Positions 1-8,643 of a DNA stretch of 64,000 nucleotides are shown one piece after another; positions within the stretch are counted from its first letter, which is position 1, and every line of letters begins with the position of its first letter. A program made the translations under genes and the position numbers. This DNA is from Gammaproteobacteria bacterium. Its GTDB lineage: Bacteria > Pseudomonadota > Gammaproteobacteria > Steroidobacterales > Foliamicaceae. The notes below the pieces were generated by a model. It was not told the DNA's origin. It ran no database searches and saw only the letters and a list, made by a program, of their open reading frames with translations. The stretch is from NCBI GenBank assembly GCA_009845905.1, contig VXYS01000006.1, positions 80,266-144,265 of the forward strand, given 5' to 3'.

Positions 1-57
1 GCGCGCTCCGTTATAGTATGATTTTACAACTTTCCAACATTAATAAGCGAGGTCACT

Positions 58-351
58 ATGGCGCTAGTAACCGTGAAACCGAAATTCCAGGTGACTATTC
101 CCGCCAAGCTTCGCAAAGACATTGACATACGCGAGGGCGACATCATGGAGGCGACACTTATCGGCGACGGTATTTTGTTCAAGCCCAAAGAGGTGGTGGA
201 TCGGGTCGCCGCCGCCGACCGCATTGCCGCAAAATTTGCCGAGACTCAGCCATCGCCCGCGGACCGCAGGCGGTCTGAGGACGAAATAATGCGGGACGCG
301 ATCGACGACATAGCCCGATCGCGCCGTGAACGCCGCAGCCGCGGGGCATGA
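58..351 (+). CDS. AbrB/MazE-type antitoxin (SpoVT-AbrB domain)
   Basis: Predicted antitoxin of a type II toxin-antitoxin pair. The N-terminal 45 residues show the swapped-hairpin AbrB pattern (VTVKPKFQVTIPAKLR, then a hydrophobic strand after the 'REGD' turn), which binds operator DNA in this family. The C-terminal half is charged, as expected for the segment that wraps the toxin. The ATG is preceded by a GAGG Shine-Dalgarno five bases upstream. The stop overlaps the start of the PIN toxin gene (ATGA), so the two are translationally coupled. The promoter probably lies at the very start of the window (TATAGT and TATGAT hexamers near bases 12-22), and autorepression by the complex is usual for such pairs. 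Confidence 0.85.
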   Translation: MALVTVKPKFQVTIPAKLRKDIDIREGDIMEATLIGDGILFKPKEVVDRVAAADRIAAKFAETQPSPADRRRSEDEIMRDAIDDIARSRRERRSRGA

Positions 352-740
352 GGGTTGTCCTGGATTGCAATGTTCTGGTGTCGGCGGCGAGAGTTGACGG
401 CACATGCCGCGAGGTTATCAACCGGGTGGTGCTAGCGCACGAAATCGTCTTGTCCAAGCCGATCTTGTCCGAATACAAAGCTGTCGCTGAGCGGCGCAGC
501 CAAAGGCCATTCCGCGACGTTTTGAATTTCGTCATCAGCGAAATCGAGCGATTGGCGGTTGTTGTCGAGCCGGCCAGTGTTGTGTTCGGTATTCGCGACC
601 CAGACGATGAGGTTTATCTTGCGACTGCGGTGGCTGGTGGCGCGACGTTGATCACGGGCAACACACGCGACTTCACCCAGGCGCGATACGGGTCCGTTGA
701 GGTTTGGTCTCCGCGGGAGTTTCTCGACCGCGCGGGTTGA
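348..740 (+). CDS. PIN-domain toxin (putative ribonuclease)
   Basis: Predicted VapC-like ribonuclease toxin of 130 residues, partner of the AbrB-type antitoxin that overlaps its start by four bases. The acidic residues expected for the metal site are visible: Asp6 in 'VVLDCNV', Glu42 in 'SEYKAV', the Asp cluster at 84-87 in 'RDPDDE' and Asp108 in 'GNTRDF'. The pattern fits the PIN_3 subgroup annotated as putative toxin component. The RNA target cannot be told from sequence. It ends a few bases before the convergent end of the next gene, so the module is compact and typical of mobile accessory DNA. Confidence 0.85.
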   Translation: MRVVLDCNVLVSAARVDGTCREVINRVVLAHEIVLSKPILSEYKAVAERRSQRPFRDVLNFVISEIERLAVVVEPASVVFGIRDPDDEVYLATAVAGGATLITGNTRDFTQARYGSVEVWSPREFLDRAG

Positions 741-752
741 AAAGGATCTACA

Positions 753-1712
753 TTAGCGCGCGGCTACGGTCTTCCAATAGACTTCGTCTGACTCCCTGTT
801 CTTCTTCTCGACATAGGCTCCTAATGCCCAAACAAGATTGTCGGCCTTTGTGAAATTGCAGTCGTGCGGCGTAACTGCCATCCCCACCAGAGAGTACTTT
901 AATCCGGTAATGACGTCCTTCGATTCACAGTAAAGGATCTCGCGCGCAAGAATCTCAGCCCTCGCTGACTTGTTCCTGACGACCTCAGGAAACCATCGCC
1001 CAAGCAGTCTATTGATGTGTCGGTCCGGCTTGAAGGCTTCCCAGTGCAAGTTCCGGAGAAACTCACTCGCCAAGACTATCCCCATTCCAGGCGCTTTCCA
1101 GCTTTCCATGCCGGATGGCGGCGGCCGCTGCTTCTCCAGCCTCTTTCTCGGCGATCCAAGCAACGCCGCTACGATCGGGACGATTTCGCCACCGTCAACG
1201 CCTGCTTGCATGTATCGTTTCAATTCCTTCAACGCATTGAAGTAGTCGGCGACTTCCGCAAGCATCCTCGCCCACATCACCATCGCATTAGTATCTCCCC
1301 GCGCGGTCTGTCCCCCCAGGCAATTTGCGACATCCCGGATCCGGGCACTATCAACTTCAACTGCCCGCGAAAACGCTATGGGGTCATATTGCTCCAAGAG
1401 CGATTCAAACTTGCTGCGCCGACTGAGAAACCCCGACCACTGACGCATATTGCTGGCAAGCGCCAATGCAGCAGCCCTGAATACTGTCCTATTGTTTTGA
1501 GGATACTCGGTACCACTTTCACACGAACGAACCTGACCCATGGACCTTACCAGGCTGTCCGCCATCTTCACCGGATCGCCAATGTCCTCGATACCGTAAT
1601 CTCTACATAGTCGTTTGCGGATAGTCCTTTCCGCAAAGAGGCTCTCCGAAATCCTCTCAATACTAAGGACCCTGAACTGGGACGCTGAAGGGCCTACCAA
1701 GCTGAAATCCAA
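753..1712 (-). CDS. Hypothetical protein, compositionally unlike its neighbours
   Basis: A 319-residue protein I do not recognise. It is mostly helical by eye, with no signal peptide or membrane segment. Around residues 205-240 a stretch containing 'GMGIVLASEFLRNL' followed by 'FKPDRHINRLL' faintly resembles the end of HhH-GPD DNA glycosylase domains, where a helix and a 'pDkHv.R' segment occur. This is weak and not enough for a call. The only upstream start in frame is TTG at 1712, seven codons after a stop, so the gene may be an N-terminally shortened remnant. The DNA is visibly more AT-rich than the rest of the window, which with the adjacent toxin-antitoxin pair suggests horizontal transfer. 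Confidence 0.5.
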   Translation of the reverse strand: MDFSLVGPSASQFRVLSIERISESLFAERTIRKRLCRDYGIEDIGDPVKMADSLVRSMGQVRSCESGTEYPQNNRTVFRAAALALASNMRQWSGFLSRRSKFESLLEQYDPIAFSRAVEVDSARIRDVANCLGGQTARGDTNAMVMWARMLAEVADYFNALKELKRYMQAGVDGGEIVPIVAALLGSPRKRLEKQRPPPSGMESWKAPGMGIVLASEFLRNLHWEAFKPDRHINRLLGRWFPEVVRNKSARAEILAREILYCESKDVITGLKYSLVGMAVTPHDCNFTKADNLVWALGAYVEKKNRESDEVYWKTVAAR

Positions 1713-1740
1713 CGACCGCCCGGTCGCGGCCTAAGAGGGG

Positions 1741-1956
1741 TTAGTAGAGGCGGCGGCGGCGGTTCTGTTCGCGGCTGGTGCGCTTGGCCTGGCGCTTGAC
1801 GGCGGCGGCCTTCTGGCGCTTGCGGACCTGGGTCGGCTTCTCGTAGAACTCGCGGCGGCGCACCTCGGCCAGGATGCCGGCCTTCTCGCAGGCGCGCTTG
1901 AAGCGGCGCAACGCCGCATCAAAGACTTCGTTTTCCTTTACCCGTACGCTAGGCAA
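1741..1956 (-). CDS. rpsU: 30S ribosomal protein S21
   Basis: Small ribosomal subunit protein bS21, involved in initiation-site selection on the 30S subunit. The 71-residue product carries the full family pattern: 'PSVRVKENE' at the start, '[11 protein letters not shown]' in the first helix, 'RREFYEKPT', then a long Lys/Arg tail. The true start is TTG at 1956, with GAGGA seven bases upstream; a longer reading to 2013 runs into the promoter. rpsU is usually next to yqeY/dnaG or tsaD, but here an unrecognised gene lies downstream and a cytochrome gene is divergent, so the usual context is absent. Confidence 0.95.
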   Translation of the reverse strand: MPSVRVKENEVFDAALRRFKRACEKAGILAEVRRREFYEKPTQVRKRQKAAAVKRQAKRTSREQNRRRRLY

Positions 1957-1984
1957 GTTGCTGTCCTCGTCGCAAGGAGCGCGG

Positions 1985-2013
1985 ATTTTAGCGATTGCCC
2001 GTCCCCATTGCAA
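1985..2013 (-). promoter_or_regulatory. Sigma-70-type promoter for rpsU
   Basis: On the minus strand TTGCAA (2013-2008) and TAAAAT (1990-1985) are separated by exactly 17 bases. The -10 box ends about 28 bases before the TTG start of rpsU. The spacing and position are ideal for a housekeeping promoter and support the TTG start. Confidence 0.6.
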
Positions 2014-2054
2014 TTGCCTGCTGTATTGTTGGCCGCCTTGCGGAGCGTTTATTG

Positions 2055-3947
2055 ATGACCAGACGAACCCCGATTTCGGCCTTGATGCTGGCGCTTTTCC
2101 TCACGGCGGGCGGCGCCGGAAGCGCGTGGGGGAAGGGCGACCTGGAGCGGGGCAAGCGCCTGGCCCGCGAGTGCTTCGCCTGCCATGGGCAGGACGGTTA
2201 CAGTCCGTCGCCGATCAATCCGAAGATCGGCGGGCAGCACGAGCGCTACCTGTTTCTGTCGCTGAAGGAATACCGCGACGGCGGGCGCTCGCACTCGCTC
2301 ATGCGCGGATCGGTGCTCGGCAAGACGGACCAGGATCTCGAGGACATCGCCGCCTATTACGCAAGCCAGCCGGGTTACCTGACGCCTCGGGAGATATGGG
2401 AGCGCACGCAGCAAGGGGTGCCGGCCGCGGCCGGACCGCCTCCGGGCGCCCGGCAGGGCGGCCCGCCGCGCGGACCGTCGGGACCGCCCAAGTTCGATCA
2501 CAGCGACCACATCGCCCGCTACAACAGCATGCTGGCGCAGGCGGCCCAGGACGCCGCTCAGGCTCCCGGCCCGGTCGGCGCCGCGGCTTGCGCGGGCCTG
2601 TCCGGGAGCGCGGATTCCGATCGCGACGGCGACGGGCTGGCGGACGCCTACGACGCCGCACCGGACGATGCCGGCGAGTTCGTCCTCGACAGCGACGCCG
2701 ACGGCTTCTACGAGATCTGCGACATCCGGCAGCTTGAGGCCATCGGCAACCTCGGCACCGGCGAAGGCAAGTCCGCCACGCTGGACCGGGCCGAGCGCAT
2801 GGCGCGCAAATACCGCCTGGCGCGCGACCTCGACGCATCTTCCGTCAGCAACTTCGAGCCGATCGGCGACTGCGGCCCGGCCGGAAACTGCATGGTGACG
2901 CTGGACCGCTTCGGATTTCAGGGCGTAATCGACGGCGGGGGACATACGATCCGCGGGCTGCGGATCTCCAGGCCCGGGGGCAGCGGGATTGGCCTGATCG
3001 GCGTGCTGGGCGCCCAGGGCACGGTGCGCGACCTGGCGCTTGAGGATGCGGTCGTGATCGGCCGCGGCGGCGTGGCCCTGCTGGTGGGCAGCAACTTCGG
3101 AATGGTCTACCGCTGCCGCGCCGAGGGCGAGGTGGCCGGCGAACTGGCGCTCGGTGTTCTGGTGGGCGGAAGCGGCGGCCTGGTGGCCTACGGTGAGTCC
3201 CACGGCACCGTTTCGGGCAACCAGGCGGTAGGTGGGCTGGTGGGCGACGTGCGCGGCGGCGTCTATTTCAGCCGGTCGAACGCCGAAGTGTCCGGCAGCC
3301 GCGGCCTGGGCGGCCTGGTGGGGCTGAATACCTTCGGCCTGGTCCTGAGCAGTTATTCAACGGGCCAGGTCGTCGGCGGCAACGACCTGGGCGGTCTGGT
3401 GGGAATGAACACCGACGCCAAGGTGCGCAACAGCTTTTCGATCGCGGCGGTCGAGGGCGACGGGAGCAATATCGGCGGCCTGGTGGGGTTCAATTCCTTA
3501 AGCGAGGTGCGCAACAGCTATGCCGCCGGGGCCGTTTTCGGCGGCGATGCCGTCGGCGGGCTGGTGGGGCGCAACAACGGCAGCGTGCGCACGAGCTATG
3601 CGGCGGGGCCGGTAACGAGCGAGGGCGATTCCGGAGGGATTTCCGGGTTCACGGTCGAGGGCGAGGAGGACGGCAACTTCTGGTCCGCGATGACCTATTC
3701 CGCAGGCGCTTCGGACCTGGGCGCACTGACCGCCGAACAAAGTGGATGGGAGCCGCGGCCCGGCGATTTCCTGGGACTCATCGATGCCTATTGCGACGCC
3801 AACGGCAACGGCTTTATCGATCCCGACGAGCGCGTGCCGGACAATCGGGTCTGGGACTTCCGCGGCTCCGGCGAGTATCCGGTAATCCGCTGTACCTTTG
3901 AGGCAGGATACCCTTCCGGGGACACAGACTCTATGGGGAACATGTAA
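2055..3947 (+). CDS. Exported cytochrome c fused to GLUG repeats
   Basis: A 630-residue secreted protein. Residues 1-26 are a signal peptide ('[12 protein letters not shown]', cleavage near 'SAWG'). Residues 30-110 form a class I c-type cytochrome with the heme motif C40-F-A-C43-H44, resembling cytochrome c4/c553 domains. A Pro/Gly-rich linker follows, then a calcium-binding-like segment ('[14 protein letters not shown]' near 190). Residues about 290-540 hold at least five GLUG-type repeats (recurring 'GGLVGxN'), which build a beta-solenoid in surface proteins. The C-terminus has another Asp/Asn-rich loop. Cytochrome plus GLUG solenoid in one chain is unusual. The start at 2055 is chosen because it opens the signal peptide. 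The stop overlaps the next start (TAATG). Redox partner and substrate are unknown. Confidence 0.75.
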   Translation: MTRRTPISALMLALFLTAGGAGSAWGKGDLERGKRLARECFACHGQDGYSPSPINPKIGGQHERYLFLSLKEYRDGGRSHSLMRGSVLGKTDQDLEDIAAYYASQPGYLTPREIWERTQQGVPAAAGPPPGARQGGPPRGPSGPPKFDHSDHIARYNSMLAQAAQDAAQAPGPVGAAACAGLSGSADSDRDGDGLADAYDAAPDDAGEFVLDSDADGFYEICDIRQLEAIGNLGTGEGKSATLDRAERMARKYRLARDLDASSVSNFEPIGDCGPAGNCMVTLDRFGFQGVIDGGGHTIRGLRISRPGGSGIGLIGVLGAQGTVRDLALEDAVVIGRGGVALLVGSNFGMVYRCRAEGEVAGELALGVLVGGSGGLVAYGESHGTVSGNQAVGGLVGDVRGGVYFSRSNAEVSGSRGLGGLVGLNTFGLVLSSYSTGQVVGGNDLGGLVGMNTDAKVRNSFSIAAVEGDGSNIGGLVGFNSLSEVRNSYAAGAVFGGDAVGGLVGRNNGSVRTSYAAGPVTSEGDSGGISGFTVEGEEDGNFWSAMTYSAGASDLGALTAEQSGWEPRPGDFLGLIDAYCDANGNGFIDPDERVPDNRVWDFRGSGEYPVIRCTFEAGYPSGDTDSMGNM

Positions 3948-4960
3948 TGCCGAGCCGCAATCCGTATTCGAGGGCCATGGCGATGGCGCCCGCGCTGGTC
4001 GTGGCGGCGAGCCTGGCTTTGGGCGACGAGGAACGCGCCAACACCTTCCAGCCCTTCGTCAAGGGCGACATCTTTGTTGCCTCCACCATCATGGACCATC
4101 CCACCGACGACCACATGGGCACCGGGCGCATCTTCCAGTACGACGCCGAACTGAACCTCAAGGGCGAGCTCTATACGAAGGGCACGACGCACAAGATCGG
4201 CGGCCTGAATTTCGCGCCGGACGGCACGCTGTGGGCCTTTGCCCAGGGGACGCCGGCCGTGGTCGAAATCGGCCCGGACGGGGTGCAGAAGCCGGTGCGC
4301 AGGTTCTCCGAGCGCAGCCTGAGCAGCGTGACCTTCGCCCGCGACGGCAGCCTGTATTTCGGGGAGCACCTGCAGGGAACCAACACCACCATTCCCACCA
4401 ACACCACCGTGTTCAACCTGCTGACCGGCCGCGACGTGATCGGCGACGGCAACATCTTCAAGTTCAGCCCGGACGCCCGGCTGCTCAAGGAGTTCCATTC
4501 GGACACGCATGGCGGCGTCGTGGGCATCCACGGCGTAACGTCCACCGTGCTTACCGACGGCGACACGCGGATGGTCTATTTGTCCGAGACCGGCAACCGC
4601 GTCATGCAGTACGACCTGGCCAACGACCGGCAGTTGCCGGACCTGAGGGTGTTCGACGACGACGAGAACGTCTTCATGGTCCTGACCTTGATGCCGATGC
4701 TTGACGCATCGCTCTTGATCAGCACCGGCAATGGCCTGGTGGTGCTCGACAAGGACTCGGGTGAGACGCTCCGCTATTACGACATGCGCAGTCCCGGGTG
4801 GGCGGCCTCCGGGCCCACGGTGGACGGTGCGGGCATCATCGTGGGCAACTTCTTCACCGGCGAGGTCGTGATCATCAGCCGGGAAACCGGGGAAGTCGTC
4901 CGCAGCAACAACATCGGGCAAACAAACTCGCTCTCCGGCGTGGCCCAGTTTCCGGGCTGA
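3947..4960 (+). CDS. Secreted beta-propeller (SMP-30/NHL-like) protein
   Basis: A 337-residue protein with a probable N-terminal export signal ('APALVVAASLALG') and a series of propeller-blade motifs: 'GGLNFAPDGTLWAF', 'SSVTFARDGSLYF', 'GNIFKFSPDARLL', 'YLSETGNRVMQYD', 'VLDKDSGETLRYY'. The pattern fits six- or seven-bladed propellers of the SMP-30/NHL/YncE type. No enzyme residues can be assigned safely. It is translationally coupled to the cytochrome-GLUG gene upstream (1-base overlap), so both probably act together in the periplasm or on the surface. Confidence 0.65.
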   Translation: MPSRNPYSRAMAMAPALVVAASLALGDEERANTFQPFVKGDIFVASTIMDHPTDDHMGTGRIFQYDAELNLKGELYTKGTTHKIGGLNFAPDGTLWAFAQGTPAVVEIGPDGVQKPVRRFSERSLSSVTFARDGSLYFGEHLQGTNTTIPTNTTVFNLLTGRDVIGDGNIFKFSPDARLLKEFHSDTHGGVVGIHGVTSTVLTDGDTRMVYLSETGNRVMQYDLANDRQLPDLRVFDDDENVFMVLTLMPMLDASLLISTGNGLVVLDKDSGETLRYYDMRSPGWAASGPTVDGAGIIVGNFFTGEVVIISRETGEVVRSNNIGQTNSLSGVAQFPG

Positions 4961-4987
4961 CCGGTTTCGCCCATAAGAGGCCTTCTC

Positions 4988-5752
4988 ATGACAAAAAGAC
5001 GCATTATTCTCATAGTCCTCGCGGTGATCGCCGTTCTGGTCTTGCTCTCCTTTAGAACCACCCAGTACCCCGTCTTCGAAATGGAGGCCGACGCGGCTCC
5101 CGAGGGCGGACACCATGTCCTGCTGTTCGGCGGCACCCGGAACACCGGGCTGGAGGTCGCGAAGATCCTCGCCGGACGGGGCGACAGCGTCACGGCCTTT
5201 GTCCGCCCGTCCTCGGACCGTTCCGGACTGGAGCCGCTGGGCGTGAGCTTCGCCGTGGGCGACGCGCTGGACATGGAAAGCGTGCAGGCCGCCTTCGACG
5301 GCGGGGACTACACCGCGGTCGTCACCACGGTGGGCTGCTTCAGTTGCGATCCGCGCCCGGACTTCCTGGGCAACCGCAATATCTTCGACGCCGCCGAGGC
5401 GGCGGGCGTGCGGCGGATGGTGTTCGTGACCAGCATCGGCTCGGGCGACAGCGAGATGGCGGCCCCCTGGCTGGCCCGGGTGTTCCTGCGGGAAATACTG
5501 CCGTTGAAGACGCAGGCCGAAGACCACCTGATGGCCAGCAGCCTGGATTACACGATCATCCGTCCCGGCGCGCTGAGGTCGAGGCCGCCCACCGGCAAGG
5601 GCTACCTGAGCGAGAGCCGCGACGCGGAAGGCATCATCAACCGCAGCGACCTGGCCGGCCTGATCGTCGAGGCGCTGGACGACAACGCGACGACCGGCAA
5701 GGTGCTGGCCGCGGTCGATTCGCAGATGTCCTACCCCTGGGACCTGTTCTGA
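4988..5752 (+). CDS. Membrane-anchored NAD(P)-binding protein (atypical SDR, NmrA-like)
   Basis: A 254-residue protein. Residues 6-22 form a hydrophobic anchor ('IILIVLAVIAVLVLL'). A Rossmann domain follows with the dinucleotide loop 'LLFGGTRNTGLEVAK', an Arg for NADP binding in 'AFVRPSSDR', and the atypical-SDR signature 'FVTSIGSGDSE' and 'DYTIIRPGAL'. The canonical YxxxK pair is not evident, as in many NAD(P)H-sensing or epimerase-like members. It lies 27 bases after the beta-propeller gene on the same strand and likely ends that operon. Substrate unknown. Confidence 0.7.
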   Translation: MTKRRIILIVLAVIAVLVLLSFRTTQYPVFEMEADAAPEGGHHVLLFGGTRNTGLEVAKILAGRGDSVTAFVRPSSDRSGLEPLGVSFAVGDALDMESVQAAFDGGDYTAVVTTVGCFSCDPRPDFLGNRNIFDAAEAAGVRRMVFVTSIGSGDSEMAAPWLARVFLREILPLKTQAEDHLMASSLDYTIIRPGALRSRPPTGKGYLSESRDAEGIINRSDLAGLIVEALDDNATTGKVLAAVDSQMSYPWDLF

Positions 5753-5760
5753 CGGGGCCT

Positions 5761-5810
5761 GGGAGCGAGGACGTCTCGTCCTCGTGGAGGGCGTGACGCC
5801 CTCCCACCCG
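5761..5810. repeat. Dispersed palindromic element (two tandem hairpins)
   Basis: Between two convergent genes lie two adjacent perfect hairpins. The first has arms CGAGGACG/CGTCCTCG around a 3-base loop (5766-5784). The second has arms GGAGGGCG/CGCCCTCC around TGA (5786-5804). Related sequences occur near 11050, 14034, 23507, 39721 and 48604. It may also terminate transcription of both genes, but no T-tract follows either arm. Confidence 0.7.
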
Positions 5811-5812
5811 CA

Positions 5813-6607
5813 TTACTCGAGAGTGTCGTCCAGCGTGGCGCGGCCCTGCATCCGCGCCTGTATGAGGTCGAGGCCGGACTGGATCCGGTCGTAGAAGCCG
5901 GCGGCGAGTAACTCGCGTCGGAGTTGCTCGTTGATTCCGGCGCGGGTCGCGTGCTCCTCGACCAGGCCGGCGAAACCCTCGCCCGTCGGCTGGGTCGATT
6001 TCTCCGCGATGCCGCGAAACAGCGAGCCGGTATAGCGGTCCGCGTCCACCGGATCGACGCCCCTGGCGCGCAGCCACGACGAAGTGGACTCAAGCAGCTC
6101 GAAATAGGGCGCCATCAGCGCCGATACCGAGAAGAACGCATCGAGCTGCGCCTCGTCGGACACCTGGATCACCGTCGCAATGGGGTCGAACAAGTCGGCC
6201 AGCTTCCGGTTCGGCGGACACATCGCAATGGGGCCGGTGCGCCGCGCCACGGGAGGAACCGGCGCCACCCGGCCGATGAACTCCGCAGGCCCGACCTGCC
6301 GCTGCATCTCCGCGGAACTGATCGTTGCGATAAAGCTTGCGACCTTGAGGCCCCGCCGGAAGTCGAGCGCGCCGAGTACGGCTGCGGCGTCCTGCGGACG
6401 CACGGCGAGAATGACCAGCTCCGAGCGGTCCAGCACCTGCTGGTTGTCGGTGGCCACCTCCAAGGCGGCATAGCGCTCGCTTAACTTGCGCGAACGATCG
6501 ATGCTACGGGGCGACAGGAGAATCGAAAGGCCGGGGACCTCCGCCTCGCATAGGCCCGTGACCACTGCCTCGGTAATCGTGCCGACGCCGATGAAACCCA
6601 GGTTCAT
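5813..6607 (-). CDS. Pyrroline-5-carboxylate reductase-like dehydrogenase
   Basis: A 264-residue protein. The N-terminus has the NADP-binding fold of pyrroline-5-carboxylate reductase ('LGFIGVGTITEAVVTGL', then 'VILAVRPQDA'), and the middle follows the family ('FIATISSAEMQRQVG', 'RVAPVPPVA'). The C-terminal half is divergent: the family signature around SPGGTT is replaced by 'QPTGEGFAGLVEEH', and the GSGPAY segment is not seen. It may therefore not make proline, and I leave the symbol empty. It ends a minus-strand run with dapE, dapD, wrbA and an M24 peptidase, four bases after dapE. Confidence 0.65.
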   Translation of the reverse strand: MNLGFIGVGTITEAVVTGLCEAEVPGLSILLSPRSIDRSRKLSERYAALEVATDNQQVLDRSELVILAVRPQDAAAVLGALDFRRGLKVASFIATISSAEMQRQVGPAEFIGRVAPVPPVARRTGPIAMCPPNRKLADLFDPIATVIQVSDEAQLDAFFSVSALMAPYFELLESTSSWLRARGVDPVDADRYTGSLFRGIAEKSTQPTGEGFAGLVEEHATRAGINEQLRRELLAAGFYDRIQSGLDLIQARMQGRATLDDTLE

Positions 6608-6611
6608 CGGC

Positions 6612-7769
6612 CTACTCCGAATCCGGGTCGAGCAGCAGCCGCTCCATGATGCGCGCGTAGACGCGCCTGAGCCCCTCGACGTCGCTGGCGCGGATGCGCT
6701 CGTTGACCTGGTGGATGGTGCGGTTGATCACGCCGAATTCCACCACGTCGGCGCCGTGCAGCGCGATGAAACGCCCGTCGGAGGTGCCGCCGCCGGTGGA
6801 AAGCTCGGGGTCGATCCCGCACTCCTCGCGCACGATGTCACGGGCCGTCTCGACCAGCGGGCCGCGGGCGGTCAGGAAGGGTTCGCCGGCGGGGCGCCAT
6901 TCGATCTCATACTCGATGTCGTGGCGGCTCAGCAGGTCCTCGACCCACTGCTTGATCTGCTCGCTCTTCCACTGGTTGGTGAAGCGAAAGTTGAAGCGCG
7001 TGACCAGTTCGCCCGGGAATACGTTGGTCGCCCCCGCGTCGGCCTGCACCTTGACGACCTGGAAGCCGGTGGGCGGGAAATGCTCGTTGCCCTCGTCGAG
7101 CGGCGTCGCGTACATGTCCGCGAGCACCGGGGCAAAGCTCTGGATGGGATTTCGCGCCAGCGCGGGATAGGCGACATGGCCCTGTTCGCCTCGCACGGTC
7201 ATCGTGGCGCTCAGCGAACCGCGCCGTCCGACCCGCAGCGTGTCGCCGAGTTTTTCCGAGCAGGAAGGCTCTCCCACCACGCACCAGTCGATCGTCTCGT
7301 CGCGTGCGCTCAGCGTGTCCATCACGCGGCGCGTGCCGTCCCTGGCCGGACCTTCCTCGTCGCTGGTGATCAGAAACGCCAGCGAGCCGCGGTGTTCGGG
7401 ATGTTCGTCCGCAAAGTCGATCCCGGCGCGGACCATGGCCGCGATGCCGGTCTTCATGTCGGCGGCGCCACGGCCCTTGAGCCATCCGTCATCGAGTTCC
7501 GGCTCGAACGGATCATGGTCCCAGTCCTTCAGCGGCCCCGGTGGCACCACGTCGGTATGGCCGGCGAAGCACAGCACCGGGGAGTCGCCGCCGTGACGCG
7601 CCCACAGGTTCGAGACCTTGCCGAAGGGCATGTGCTCCACGCTGAAACCGGCCTCTTCCAGCATGCCGGCAAGCAGTTCCTGGCAACCCCCGTCCGCAGG
7701 GGTCACCGATGGCCGCCGCATCAATTCCAGGGCGAGGTCGAGCGTGCGCTGGTTGCGGGTGTCAGCCAT
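6612..7769 (-). CDS. dapE: Succinyl-diaminopimelate desuccinylase
   Basis: Zinc enzyme of the lysine/peptidoglycan pathway: it hydrolyses N-succinyl-LL-diaminopimelate to LL-diaminopimelate and succinate in the cytosol. The 385-residue length is typical. Metal and catalytic residues are in place: His71 and Asp73 in '[10 protein letters not shown]', Asp104 in 'GAADMK', the general base and ligand pair Glu138-Glu139 in 'SDEEG', Glu167 in 'VGEPS', and the C-terminal His in 'NRTIHQVNE'. The start overlaps the dapD stop by eight bases, so the two lysine genes are translationally coupled. Confidence 0.95.
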   Translation of the reverse strand: MADTRNQRTLDLALELMRRPSVTPADGGCQELLAGMLEEAGFSVEHMPFGKVSNLWARHGGDSPVLCFAGHTDVVPPGPLKDWDHDPFEPELDDGWLKGRGAADMKTGIAAMVRAGIDFADEHPEHRGSLAFLITSDEEGPARDGTRRVMDTLSARDETIDWCVVGEPSCSEKLGDTLRVGRRGSLSATMTVRGEQGHVAYPALARNPIQSFAPVLADMYATPLDEGNEHFPPTGFQVVKVQADAGATNVFPGELVTRFNFRFTNQWKSEQIKQWVEDLLSRHDIEYEIEWRPAGEPFLTARGPLVETARDIVREECGIDPELSTGGGTSDGRFIALHGADVVEFGVINRTIHQVNERIRASDVEGLRRVYARIMERLLLDPDSE

Positions 7770-8574
7770 CGCGCAACAACTCGTTCAATGAAGTGCGTCG
7801 GCGGGTTCGTTCGTCCACCTGCTTGACGATGATGGCGCAGTAAAGATGCGCCCGGCTCTTGCCGTCGGGAAGACTGCCCGGCACGACGACCGAGCCGGCG
7901 GGCACGCGGCCGTAGTGGACCTCGTCGCGGGCCCGGTCGTAGATGCGGGTGCTCTGCCCGATATACACGCCCATCGCGATGACCGCGCCGCGCTCCACGA
8001 TCACGCCCTCCACGATTTCGGAGCGCGCGCCGATGAAGCAGTCGTCCTCGATGATGGTGGGCGTGGCCTGCAGCGGCTCCAGCACCCCGCCGATGCCCGC
8101 TCCTCCGGAAAGGTGCACGTTCTTGCCGATCTGGGCGCAGCTTCCCACCGTGGCCCAGGTGTCGACCAGCGTGCCGCTGTCCACGTAGGCGCCGATGTTC
8201 ACGTAGCTGGGCATCAGCACGACGCCGGGCGCGATGTAGGCGCCTCGCCGGGCCTGCGCGTCGGGCACCACGCGCACGCCGGACGACTCGATGTCGCCGC
8301 CGGAGAATTTCAGCGGGACCTTGTCGAAGTAATGCGTATGGCCGCCGGGGATCTCGCGGTTGGGCGTCACCGCGAAATAAAGGAGCACGGCCTTCTTGAG
8401 CCACTCGTTGACCTGCCACCCGTCATCGGTGGGCTCGGCCACGCGCGCCTCGCCGCGGTCGAGCAGGCCGATTGCCTCGTCGATGGCCGCGCGCAGTTCG
8501 CCGGGCGCGCTGTCGGGCGCGAGATCCGCACGCTTTTCGTACGCGGCTTCGATGATGTTGCGCAGGTCTTGCAC
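7762..8574 (-). CDS. dapD: 2,3,4,5-tetrahydropyridine-2,6-dicarboxylate N-succinyltransferase
   Basis: Transfers succinyl from succinyl-CoA to tetrahydrodipicolinate, the step before DapC and DapE in lysine and meso-diaminopimelate synthesis. The 270-residue protein has an N-terminal helical domain and a left-handed beta-helix built of hexapeptide repeats ('[20 protein letters not shown]', '[18 protein letters not shown]', '[15 protein letters not shown]'). The start codon is GTG. It overlaps dapE downstream and follows wrbA after about 70 non-coding bases. Confidence 0.95.
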   Translation of the reverse strand: MQDLRNIIEAAYEKRADLAPDSAPGELRAAIDEAIGLLDRGEARVAEPTDDGWQVNEWLKKAVLLYFAVTPNREIPGGHTHYFDKVPLKFSGGDIESSGVRVVPDAQARRGAYIAPGVVLMPSYVNIGAYVDSGTLVDTWATVGSCAQIGKNVHLSGGAGIGGVLEPLQATPTIIEDDCFIGARSEIVEGVIVERGAVIAMGVYIGQSTRIYDRARDEVHYGRVPAGSVVVPGSLPDGKSRAHLYCAIIVKQVDERTRRRTSLNELLRDG

Positions 8575-8643
8575 TTCAGTCTCTCGGGAGTGATTTCCGC
8601 CGCTTATCCAACGGCGCGCGCAATTATCTCACTTTGGCGCTCG

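Noticed and set aside
1741-2013. A 90-residue version of rpsU starting at 2013
   Set aside because: The extra 19 residues are not part of S21 and the proposed start overlaps the -35 box; the TTG at 1956 with GAGGA is the true start.
2049-3203. A 384-codon frame antisense to the cytochrome-GLUG gene
   Set aside because: Shadow of the repeat-rich coding strand; no recognisable domain.
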